The notes beneath the pieces are model-generated. The model searched no databases and was not told the DNA's origin. It saw only the letters and a list, made by a program, of their open reading frames with translations. The position numbers were made by a program, and so were the translations under genes. Positions 1 through 8,000 of a stretch of 39,810 nt of DNA are shown in pieces. How positions within the stretch are numbered: the stretch's first letter is position 1; each line of letters opens with the position of its first letter. The stretch is from an uncultured Candidatus Melainabacteria bacterium (GTDB lineage Bacteria > Cyanobacteriota > Vampirovibrionia > Gastranaerophilales > Gastranaerophilaceae), in the NCBI GenBank assembly GCA_934699705.1, contig CAKUXD010000016.1, positions 1 through 39,810 on the forward strand, written 5' to 3'.

Positions 1-640
1 TGAATACAGCTTCAATAGCTTCTTGTAATTGTACATATGGATCTTGAGGGAATTCTTTACCTGTTACTTCTTTAATTACATTTTTATAAATAGGAATTAA
101 AGACATCCAGCCTTCTGCTGAAACTTCTGTATCTGATGTAACGCCTTCTTTTTCTTTCAATTTTTGAACTTCTGATTCGAAGTATTTTTGTCTATCCATT
201 TCCCAAGCTACTGAACCGAACATAGTTAAGAAACGTCTGTATGAATCATAGCAGAAACGTGGGTTGTTTGTTAATTTAACCATTGCTTCTACTGTTTCAT
301 CATTTAAACCTAAGTTAAGAATTGTTTCCATCATACCAGGCATTGAAACTCTTGCACCTGAACGAACTGAAACTAACAATGGATTTGAAGAATCACCAAA
401 CTTTTTACCAGCTTGTTCTTCAACGTCTTTTAAAGCATATTTTACTTCAGCCATTAAGTTTTCTGGCATTTTGTTGCCATTGTTAATGTAATCCATACAT
501 GTAGCTGTAGTAATTGTTAATCCTGGAGGTACTGGCAAACCTAAGTTTGTCATTTCTGCTAAGTTAGCACCTTTACCGCCAAGCTCATTACGCATGTTTG
601 CGTTGCCTTCTCTGAAAAGGTATACACGTTTTTCTGTCAT
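1..640 (-). CDS. ppdK: Pyruvate, phosphate dikinase, N-terminal part (runs off the window)
   Basis: This is the first 213 codons of pyruvate phosphate dikinase, which interconverts pyruvate + ATP + Pi and PEP + AMP + PPi in the cytoplasm. The start reads MTEKRVYLFREGNANMRNEL and is followed by GGKGANLAEM, the glycine-rich ATP-grasp segment typical of the family, then VPPGLTITT and VSVRSGARVSMPGMMETILN, the classic nucleotide-binding PPDK signature. The 3' end lies beyond position 1, so the His-phosphate and PEP-binding domains are not visible. The start ATG (638-640) is supported by a ribosome binding site, AAAGGAAA, about 6 nt upstream on the minus strand. It diverges from the M16-like gene. 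In anaerobes PPDK often runs in the glycolytic direction and conserves pyrophosphate energy; that role is an inference here. Confidence 0.95.
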   Translation of the reverse strand, partial: MTEKRVYLFREGNANMRNELGGKGANLAEMTNLGLPVPPGLTITTATCMDYINNGNKMPENLMAEVKYALKDVEEQAGKKFGDSSNPLLVSVRSGARVSMPGMMETILNLGLNDETVEAMVKLTNNPRFCYDSYRRFLTMFGSVAWEMDRQKYFESEVQKLKEKEGVTSDTEVSAEGWMSLIPIYKNVIKEVTGKEFPQDPYVQLQEAIEAVF

Positions 641-738
641 TTTAATTTCCTTTCATATACTATGTATAACATGACTTTATTTGATAAATACTCTAACATA
701 AAAATACTTATTTTTAAACCCTTTATATCATCTTAATA

Positions 739-768
739 TTGAAAACTTAATAATTTTATGTTTATATT
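739..768 (+). promoter_or_regulatory. Promoter of the M16-like gene, near-leaderless
   Basis: TTGAAA at 739-744 and TATATT at 763-768 are separated by 18 nt. The ATG of the next gene is at 777, only 8 nt after the -10 box, and no Shine-Dalgarno sequence lies between them. Transcription would start at or one to two bases before the start codon. Confidence 0.5.
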
Positions 769-776
769 AAATTATT

Positions 777-1985
777 ATGAAAAACTTAGAATTAAAAAAC
801 AAAATTAATGTTGCTTACAAGCAAAACAAAAATACTCCAAGAGTAGCTATTACCTTTAATGTAGCCATTAACAAACCTGAAAAAGGCGCTGGAATTTACT
901 CTTTAATGAACAGATTACTTCTTCAAGGCACTAAAAACAGAACTTCTGAACAACTTGCAAACGAACTAGAAGAAAACGCAATTGAGATTTATTGCGACAT
1001 GAAACAAGATTATTTACGCTTCAGACTTGTTTGCTTAAATGAAGATACTGAAAAAGCTATGGAAATCTTACAAGATATCATTGAAAATTCTACTTTTGAA
1101 GAATTTGAAAAAGAAAAAACAAAACTTGAAGGCGAAATCCCAGCAGAACTCGATTCTGCAAGAACTAGAGCTTTAGATAACTTCGTAAAAACTATTTTTA
1201 AAAATCATTTTTACGGAAATTCTTACACAAGAATTTTAGAAAACATCAAAAATGTTACAAAACAAGACGTTATTGATGCCTACAATGAAATAATTTCAAC
1301 AGGAGATAAAGTTATAGCTTTTGTTGGTGATATTGAAGAATCTAAAGCCCTTGAATTATTAAACAAACATTTTGGAAATATTCAAAATAATAACACTCAA
1401 AACCCTGAAATTCCAATTCCCGTTATTGAAGAAGCTGAAACAGTTGAATTTATTAAAGATGACGCTAATCAAGCGCAAATATTTCAAGGCTGGAGCGTTC
1501 CAACTTTTGGCAGTAAAGATTATGCACCATTTATCGTTTTAAATACAGTTTTAGGCGCAAGTGGACTATCTTCAAGACTTTTCTGCGAACTTCGTGATAA
1601 AAAAGGTCTTGCTTATACCGTAAGAAGCTCTTACGAAACATACAGAGTTTGTGCAAACTTCACAATATACATCGCTACTGAACCTAAAAATATCAAAACT
1701 TCACTAGATGGATTTAAAGAAGAAATTCAAAAAATTAAAGATGTTTTAGTCCCACAAGATGAACTTGATAATGCAAAAAATAATTATATAGGAAAACTTC
1801 AATTCGTAACAGAAACAAATGCTCAACAAGCAAATCAAATGGCTCATCACGCTATTTTAGGACTAGGTTTTGATTTTAAAGATAAGTTAATCCAAATGGT
1901 TAAAAATGTAAAATCAGAAGAAGTTCAAGAAATTGCTAGAAAATATTTGAATGACGTTTCAGTTATTTCAGTTTTAAGACCATAA
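777..1985 (+). CDS. M16-family (insulinase-like) protein, non-catalytic subunit type
   Basis: A 402-residue protein with the two-domain M16B layout. At residues 42-46 the sequence is SLMNR, just before LLLQGTKNRTSEQLA, where active members have HxxEH, so all the zinc ligands of the inverted HxxEH motif are lost. The second domain keeps the RDKKGLAYTVRSSY block, the Arg/Tyr substrate-binding segment found in the partner subunit of heterodimeric M16B peptidases. Known family logic: one subunit carries zinc and the other carries the R/Y pair. This one therefore looks like the R/Y subunit, and no catalytic partner is in the window. There is no signal peptide and no Shine-Dalgarno sequence; the start is set by the near-leaderless promoter. 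It could instead be a free-standing scaffold, like the mitochondrial core proteins. Confidence 0.85.
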   Translation: MKNLELKNKINVAYKQNKNTPRVAITFNVAINKPEKGAGIYSLMNRLLLQGTKNRTSEQLANELEENAIEIYCDMKQDYLRFRLVCLNEDTEKAMEILQDIIENSTFEEFEKEKTKLEGEIPAELDSARTRALDNFVKTIFKNHFYGNSYTRILENIKNVTKQDVIDAYNEIISTGDKVIAFVGDIEESKALELLNKHFGNIQNNNTQNPEIPIPVIEEAETVEFIKDDANQAQIFQGWSVPTFGSKDYAPFIVLNTVLGASGLSSRLFCELRDKKGLAYTVRSSYETYRVCANFTIYIATEPKNIKTSLDGFKEEIQKIKDVLVPQDELDNAKNNYIGKLQFVTETNAQQANQMAHHAILGLGFDFKDKLIQMVKNVKSEEVQEIARKYLNDVSVISVLRP

Positions 1986-2059
1986 AATTTAATATTTCTT
2001 AAAATAACTTTCAAAAATAGCAATAAAATTTATTCACGTACTTTTAACACTTTATAAAG

Positions 2060-2065
2060 TATAAT
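2060..2065 (+). promoter_or_regulatory. -10 box of the 2086 gene
   Basis: A perfect TATAAT lies 20 nt upstream of the start codon, before the ribosome binding site AAAGGAG. No good -35 box is seen at the usual spacing, so this is a weak call. Confidence 0.4.
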
Positions 2066-2085
2066 TTAAGATAAAGGAGAAAAAA

Positions 2086-2541
2086 ATGACAGACGGAAAT
2101 AGCATTAATATTGGTGGTGTTCGTTTTGATAAACAAAGCGTTCAAAAATCAGAAGTTGTACAAAAAGATGGACAACAAATGAATAGTGTTTTCTTGAATG
2201 ACGGAACACAAGTTGTATATCCTAACCAAGATGCTAAAAAAGAAGCTACTATTAATCAATCATTTGAAATTAATATGGTTGATATTCGTCGTGGACCTCA
2301 AGATCACGAAAAAGTATGGGTTGAAAATAAAGACAAAGCTACAACAACATTTAACAACCTAGAAAATGCACAAATTACGGGTACTGATAAAAAAGATAAT
2401 TATAAATTAAACGGTTGTAAAGATATTAAAGTAGATATTTCTCAAGACGATAATAAAAAAGATAAAGTTACAATTAATAAAACATCTTCTAATGTAACTG
2501 TTGATAGCATGCCAAACGATAAAGTAAAAACTAAAAAATAA
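2086..2541 (+). CDS. Hypothetical protein, INIGGVRF family, paralogue of the 3157-3810 gene
   Basis: A 151-residue hydrophilic protein with no signal peptide or membrane segment. Residues 7-14 read INIGGVRF. A second conserved block follows (MNSVFLNDGTQVVYPNQ), and a third near residues 104-135 runs ITGTDKKDNYKLNGCKD, then KVDISQDDNKKD. The same three blocks occur in the same order in the convergent gene 3157-3810, so the two are paralogues. The third block has a G-T-x-x-x-D-x-Y-x-L-x-G pattern with many Asp residues that loosely recalls calcium-binding beta-roll repeats, but no repeat array is present. The start has a strong AAAGGAG site. Function unknown. Confidence 0.8.
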   Translation: MTDGNSINIGGVRFDKQSVQKSEVVQKDGQQMNSVFLNDGTQVVYPNQDAKKEATINQSFEINMVDIRRGPQDHEKVWVENKDKATTTFNNLENAQITGTDKKDNYKLNGCKDIKVDISQDDNKKDKVTINKTSSNVTVDSMPNDKVKTKK

Positions 2542-2556
2542 ATAATATAATAAAAC

Positions 2557-2593
2557 AAAGAGGCGGATTTGATTTCATCAAATCCGCCTCTTT
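2557..2593. terminator. Bidirectional intrinsic terminator
   Basis: A 17-bp perfect inverted repeat (AAAGAGGCGGATTTGAT and its complement) around a 3-nt loop, with A-rich and T-rich flanks. It lies between the 3' ends of the convergent genes 2086-2541 and 2638-3015 and can serve both strands. Confidence 0.85.
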
Positions 2594-2604
2594 AATATAT
2601 TTGT

Positions 2605-2627
2605 CATACCGCACTTGTTGCGGTATC
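2605..2627. repeat. REP-like palindromic element
   Basis: The palindrome ATACCGCA-CTTGT-TGCGGTAT sits directly after the terminator, inside a TCAT...ATC frame. Its shape (TCATnCCGC...GCGGnATC) resembles intergenic palindromic repeats scattered in many bacterial genomes. Only one copy is seen in this window, so repeat status is an inference. Confidence 0.45.
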
Positions 2628-2637
2628 TTTAAAAATT

Positions 2638-3015
2638 TTACACTCTAACTCTTTTAGATTGTTTACTTTGTTTTTCAGGTTCCAATTTTCCATTTTCAAC
2701 GTCGTTGATTTTTTTCAACACATCGCCAATATAACCTAATTCAACAATTGTTTCATCTTTTTGAACTTGTGCTGGAGTTCTTTTATCGTCATTTGCCAAT
2801 TTGTTTGCAAATTTTTCAACTTTTACTTCTCTGCCAGCTTTTGCATTCAAAATACCTTGCAATTGTTTGCCAATATAATCTAAATGGAATAAAACTTCAT
2901 CATTTTGTCTTTTATCAATTGAAGTTTCAGCTTTTTTGTTTTCTTTTACTGGTCTTGTAACAGCTTGAACTGGTGCTACTGCTTTTGGGGTAGTTGCATT
3001 GATTGCTTGAATCAT
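2638..3015 (-). CDS. Small basic hypothetical protein with a duplicated helical motif
   Basis: 125 residues, Lys-rich, with no signal peptide; the N-terminus is Ala/Val/Pro-rich and probably disordered. Two similar segments follow: NDEVLFHLDYIGKQLQGI near residues 38-55 and KDETIVELGYIGDVLKKI near 86-103. They share D-E-x-x-x-x-L-x-Y-I-G-x-x-L-x-x-I, so the gene arose by internal duplication. The start has an AAGGAG site. It is flanked by the two INIGGVRF paralogues, one on each side. I do not recognise the family. Confidence 0.75.
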   Translation of the reverse strand: MIQAINATTPKAVAPVQAVTRPVKENKKAETSIDKRQNDEVLFHLDYIGKQLQGILNAKAGREVKVEKFANKLANDDKRTPAQVQKDETIVELGYIGDVLKKINDVENGKLEPEKQSKQSKRVRV

Positions 3016-3116
3016 GGGTACTTTCTCCTTACCTTGTCTAATACTTATTGTGTTATAAGTGTAGCATAAGTTTTTTAAAAAAGCAAGTGTATTTTTTACA
3101 ATATATTACAGTTAAT

Positions 3117-3145
3117 AAAAAGCCGACTCTTGCAGTCGGATTTTT
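3117..3145 (-). terminator. Intrinsic terminator of the 3157-3810 gene
   Basis: CCGACT/AGTCGG stem around CTTGC, flanked by AAAAA and TTTTT so that the minus-strand transcript ends in a U-run. It starts 12 nt after the stop codon of the leftward gene. Confidence 0.75.
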
Positions 3146-3156
3146 ATTGTTATAAA

Positions 3157-3810
3157 CTATTCTTTAACAGTTCCTTTGCCTCTGTGTACTTCTGTTCTAC
3201 CATTCCAGAAACTCGGATTTTCTTTTTTAGTATAAGATGCGTCTTCTTTATTTTGTTTTACTTCATTATGTCCTGAAACAAAAACTTTTCCGTCTTTAGA
3301 ATGCTGATTTTCGAAAGGAACAGGCTCGCGAGTTCCGAAAAGTCCTCTATAATGTTCATTTTCGTCATCTTTTATAGAAACAACATCTCTAGCGTTGTCA
3401 TTTTGAGAAACATCAACTTTTGTATCTCGACATCCATGTAAAGTGTAGTCGTCTTGCTTATTTGTACCTGTAATTTTAGCACCCTTCAAACGGTAAAAAT
3501 CAATATCGACATTACCAGTTTTCACGTATTTCCCGCCAATATTAATCATAGTTGGGTCAATACCATAATCAATACCAAAATCATCATTTGCGATACTATA
3601 TCCAAATGGTGATTTTTCTTTTTTTAATTTATCATGCATACTTACAACCGATTCGTTGTTTGAAGCTTGGTTTGGAAATACCATGTGTGTTCCATCGCGC
3701 AAAAATACGCTATTCATAACTTTGCCGTTTTGTTTAATTGTTTCTACTTTAGCGACATCTTGTTTATTAAAACGTACACCGCCTATATTTATGTTATTTG
3801 AATCTGTCAT
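3157..3810 (-). CDS. Hypothetical protein, INIGGVRF family
   Basis: 217 residues, no signal peptide. It starts MTDSNNINIGGVRFNKQDV and shares with the 2086-2541 product the N-terminal INIGGVRF block, the MNSVFLRDGTHMVFPNQ block and the ITGTNKQDDYTLHGCRD plus KVDVSQNDNARD block. Compared with its paralogue it has an insertion of about 35 residues after the second block, with a second INIGG motif (MINIGGKYVKTG), and a longer charged C-terminal tail. The ribosome binding site AAGGAG is 5-6 nt before the ATG. The shared start MTD also appears in the giant coiled-coil gene at 5016-9617. Function unknown. Confidence 0.8.
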   Translation of the reverse strand: MTDSNNINIGGVRFNKQDVAKVETIKQNGKVMNSVFLRDGTHMVFPNQASNNESVVSMHDKLKKEKSPFGYSIANDDFGIDYGIDPTMINIGGKYVKTGNVDIDFYRLKGAKITGTNKQDDYTLHGCRDTKVDVSQNDNARDVVSIKDDENEHYRGLFGTREPVPFENQHSKDGKVFVSGHNEVKQNKEDASYTKKENPSFWNGRTEVHRGKGTVKE

Positions 3811-3890
3811 AAATTCTCCTTATTAATATATTATTTATATACACTTTAAAATGCATAATTTTTTTTTATTGCTACACATTTAGTGTATTG

Positions 3891-4697
3891 TTAACGCATT
3901 GTTACATAGGTTTTGAAGATATTTTTTAATTCCTTGTAGTATCCTGAATCTAAAAGTTCAAAAAATCTTGTCGTAGCATTAGGTGCAAGTTCACAGACAA
4001 GGTCTTTATCCAAATATAAACCCTCAACAAGTCTTGCGAAAAGTTCTGTTGGGCGTTTATAATATTTTTGGCGTTTAGAAATTCTATTTGTAATACGTTT
4101 TTGTTTGCGCATCAAGGATTTCAGTTTGAAATAATTTATAAATTCAGGTTTTAGGTTTGGATAATTCTGTTCAAGAGAAGCAATAGACAGAATTTCTTCT
4201 TTTCCAAACAAAAACCAGGGCATGATACGCACCTTATCAAATTTTAATAAGTACTTCAAATTTGTACCTTTTATTGCTTTATTAAACTCTTTAAACGGTT
4301 TAGAGCGCTGAAAGTTAGGAAAGCCTTTTTTAATAAACTCATCAAGTTTTTTAATTTCTTTTTTAACCATTTCTTTATGTTTTAAGAGTTTTTCGCACTT
4401 TGAATTTTCATCGACAAAATTTGTAACAGCCATTAATTCTTCTATAAAAACTTCATCTGATTTAAATAATATTTTCAGTGTGCCACCTGTTTTTGATATA
4501 TTATTTTCGAGTTTTGAGTGAATATAATGCGCAAATTCGTGCAATAAAGTCGGAATAATTCTATCTTGCGGAGTATTTTTAGAAATATCAATACGCCCAT
4601 CGGCAAAAAAACCCAAATGTCCACGAGCTTTTGTCTTTGTATTAACCGATATTCCTAAAGAGGTTATGTATTCAATTAAATCATCAACTTGCGACAT
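3891..4697 (-). CDS. Putative zinc metallopeptidase (HEFAH zincin)
   Basis: 268 residues from the ATG at 4695-4697. HEFAHYIH at residues 53-60 is a gluzincin-type HExxH motif, preceded by an LGFFADGRIDIS strand. RPTELFARLVEG near residue 225 would supply the third ligand, as in phage- and toxin-associated minimal zincins where an R-x-x-E-L-F-A-R-x-x-E segment follows HExxH. The middle is Lys-rich and helical. It has no signal peptide, so it acts in the cytosol or is moved by another route. A TTG seven codons upstream is also in frame, but the ATG sits one base after the CutA stop (TAATATG), which suggests translational coupling. It is the third gene of the coiled-coil/CutA operon. The fold assignment rests on motifs only. 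Confidence 0.7.
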   Translation of the reverse strand: MSQVDDLIEYITSLGISVNTKTKARGHLGFFADGRIDISKNTPQDRIIPTLLHEFAHYIHSKLENNISKTGGTLKILFKSDEVFIEELMAVTNFVDENSKCEKLLKHKEMVKKEIKKLDEFIKKGFPNFQRSKPFKEFNKAIKGTNLKYLLKFDKVRIMPWFLFGKEEILSIASLEQNYPNLKPEFINYFKLKSLMRKQKRITNRISKRQKYYKRPTELFARLVEGLYLDKDLVCELAPNATTRFFELLDSGYYKELKNIFKTYVTMR

Positions 4698-4698
4698 A

Positions 4699-5013
4699 TT
4701 AAGTAGTTTCGTGTTCAATCCAGCCTAAATAGTCCTGAGAGCCTAAAATAACAGGCAGAGCAATAATTTCTGGTACATTATAAGAGTGAAATGCTTTAAT
4801 AACGGCTTCAATTTTATCAAACAATTCTTTTTTTGTTTTAATAATTAAAAGCAATTCATTTTCTTTGCAAAATTCTTCATTCCACAAAAACATAGAACTT
4901 ACTTTATCAACAGTGCTAACACATGCCGCAAGTTTTTCTTTTAAAAGAGCTTCAGAAATTTTTTTAGCCTCATCTTTATTAGGTACTGTACAAAAAATTA
5001 CGACTGCTTCCAT
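4699..5013 (-). CDS. cutA: Divalent-cation tolerance protein CutA
   Basis: 104 residues, the usual CutA1 length. It begins with the strand VVIFCTVPNKDEAKKISEAL, continues with KLAACVS, then the SSMFLWNEEFCKENELLLIIKTK segment (written with its Trp and Glu landmarks) and HSYNVPEIIALPV, matching the conserved C-V-x...W-x-x-x...E-x-x-L-x-I-K-T and H-P-Y-x-V-P-E-I landmarks. The protein forms a stable trimer with a PII-like ferredoxin fold; its physiological role is still debated and ranges from metal tolerance to scaffolding. The ATG is 2 nt after the stop of the giant coiled-coil gene, and its GAGGA site lies in that gene's last codons. It is followed by the zincin gene, so all three are likely co-transcribed. 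Confidence 0.92.
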   Translation of the reverse strand: MEAVVIFCTVPNKDEAKKISEALLKEKLAACVSTVDKVSSMFLWNEEFCKENELLLIIKTKKELFDKIEAVIKAFHSYNVPEIIALPVILGSQDYLGWIEHETT

Positions 5014-5015
5014 AA

Positions 5016-8000
5016 TTATTCCTCATCAACATAAGACGTTAATCTTTCAATACTCTTATTTAATCTAGTCAACTGCTTATCAATATCAGTAAGTTTTTTC
5101 GACATATTAGAAGAATCATTTTCACCTGAAAGTGCTAACAACTCATCTAATTTTTCTTCAAGAGTATCAATTTTTTGTTGTTGTTTTGCAAATTTTAATT
5201 CTAATTCTTCAATTACAGACTCATTTGAAGGCATAGATTTTTTCAACTTACTCAAAGCATCTGTAACATCTGTTAAAGTTTCATCTGTACCATTTGCCCA
5301 AATTGCTAGTTTTGCAATAGATTCAGACATAGTATTTTGTGATTTTAATGCATTTTGAACATTAAGCTCGACTTTTTCCAACTTATTTGTCATTTCTGAA
5401 TAATCAAGTTTTTTAAGCCCATCATACAAATCAGAAATTGTTTCTTTGAAAGACATCATTGAAGTATTCAAAGCGTTTGCGGATTCATCAGAAGCAAGCA
5501 ATAATTTATTTGTTCTGGAACTAATACTAACGATATCAGAAGTTATACGTTCAACATCAACCTTTATTTTAAAGATATCATCTTGATTAATATTAAACTT
5601 CATACTTTCAACTTGTTGAACAATTTCATTTACGTAGTCAGCAATTTCTTTCAAAGAATTTGTTTCAACAACTTTTTTGATATCGTCTAAAGCTAATCTT
5701 AAACGTGCGATATCCGATTCAACATCTTGCATTGAGTAAGAATATGAATTGTCTTCAGACGAACCTACTCTTAACTTATTAATTTGCTGAACCATAACAT
5801 CAATTTGTTCTGGTAAAACATCTAATTGTTCTTTTATACCTTGCGGAATACTTTCAATTTTTTCAGATAAAGCGTCAATTTTTTGCATTTCTGCTTCAAT
5901 ATCCTTGTATTCCAATGGATTTAAAGAATCAATCGCATGTTTTATCGTTTTAATTTCTTGTGAAGCTGATTCATTATTGGCAATTGCTTCTAAAATATTT
6001 TGCGTTTTTTCATCAACAAAATCTTTAATTTCTTCACCTTCAACAACAAATGAAAGTTGTTCAAATACGTTCAAAACGTGCTTCATTATTGCCGTTTTAG
6101 CAGAAGCTAGTTCATTTTTAAATTCTTCTGTGAATAAATCTAAAGTTGAATAATTCTTAGAAAATACATTTAATTTTTGGTCTAAGCCAGTTATAATGCC
6201 TTTTAGTTGTTCCTGAACTTCTAACATGCCAGAAATTTTCGGAATTTTTTGAAGTTCATCTAAACAATCAAGATTTTTCAATTTATCTAATAAAGTAAGT
6301 TTATTTAAAGCATTTAATTTATCAACACTAATAATTTCAGAAAGTTTAGATAACTGTTCTAACCCTTTCATTTTATTAATATCTTCCAAAGACGCCAAAG
6401 TTTCTAAAATATTAATAGTATTCAAGAATTTTTGTTGGTCTTTAACGGTGTTTCTAATTTCTTGTAAAGACTTGTCAATTTCAAATTTTACATCATCATT
6501 TAAAGCGATTAAGTCCATTTTTTGGCTAATGACTTTTAAATCTTTTGCAATTTCGTCATCATTTTTAAAATCCCACATCGCTTGTTTAACTGAATTAATT
6601 TCGTTAACAATTTGAGATTTATATTCTTCCAATAATATCTGAACATTTGAAATAGGCTCACCATCAGCATCTTGAACCGTTACATCAGTAACTCTGGCCT
6701 GAACTGAAGCTAACATCTGAGCAATATCAGCCTTTAAGCCTTCAAAATCAATTTGAACAGTATTTTCTGAAAGTGCTCTTGTAATTTTTTCGTCAATATT
6801 ATCAGAAGTATGTTTAACAAGGTTAGCCAATTCACTTAAATTCGTTGTAAAATCAACGATAATACTCTTTTCTTCATCACCTAAACCTTCTAATTTTTCA
6901 GGCGATACAACACTTGAAGAAATTTTATTATTGATAATTTCATCTTGAACTTTTGTGATTTGTGAGAAAAGTTCATTTAATTGATTTTTAATCGTATCTA
7001 GTTGCTCTGTTGAATTAACAGAGTCAATTTTAGTTAAAATCTCATTTTGTTTATTTTCTACGTCAGCGAATTTAGGAACAATAACTTCATCTAAATGTTT
7101 ATGTATATTTTCAAATCTGGAAGCTATGTCATTTCTAATTTCTACCGATTTTTCATCTAAAACCTGAATTAACCCATTCAAATCACCAGATAATTCTGTA
7201 TTTTGAGCCAAATTTTCTGCATTCATTGTTGCAACAGACGGCATTAAAGGCTTTGCCTTCTCAAGCATTTGTTTAATTTCAGTTAATGAATTTGCAAGGG
7301 CATCTTTTACTGCGGACTCGAAATTATTAATACGATTTTCAAGCGAACCAAAACCAGTAAAGATATTATTCAAAATTGGACGTGCTTCCTCTGAAACAGA
7401 TTCGTCCATTAATTTTTCCATTCCTATTTTGTAAGCGTCCATTTGATCTTTTAACAAAGATGCGACATTTTGAAAATCAACATCTACAAAAGACATAACC
7501 GCTTTCTTTATAGGTTCAAATTCGTTTGTTAAAACTTCAGTTCTATTATATAAATTTTCCATTATATCAGTAGACATAAAGTTTAGCTGATCTTTGATTT
7601 TATTTAATTTGCCTTCCAATTTTAAAGCAATATCTTCATCAAGAGAATTTTGAGGTACGGTTGCTTGATTATCCATATTAACTCTGTTGGCAGCAACACC
7701 GACTTTTAAATCAGAAACGGCAAGTAACAAATCTTGCATGCAATGATTAACATTATCAAAGCCTTCTTTAATGCCATTAATCATAACAGGTTGCTCTGTT
7801 ATAGTAGCTAAAGCACTCATTACAGCATCAAATCTTGATGAAATACCGTTACAAACACTATTAAATTTTTCATTTTGTCCTTTTGATGATGATGAAAAAT
7901 CGGAAAATACCTTACCTAATTCACTTTTTAAAGAATTAAATTCAAAAGCAAAATTGTTCATTTTAATATCTGCAGATTCGCAATCTTCCTTAATTCCAGA

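Noticed and set aside
4698..4718. TTG start at 4718 for the zincin gene.
   Set aside because: The ATG at 4697, one base after the CutA stop, is a better start and the seven extra residues overlap CutA.
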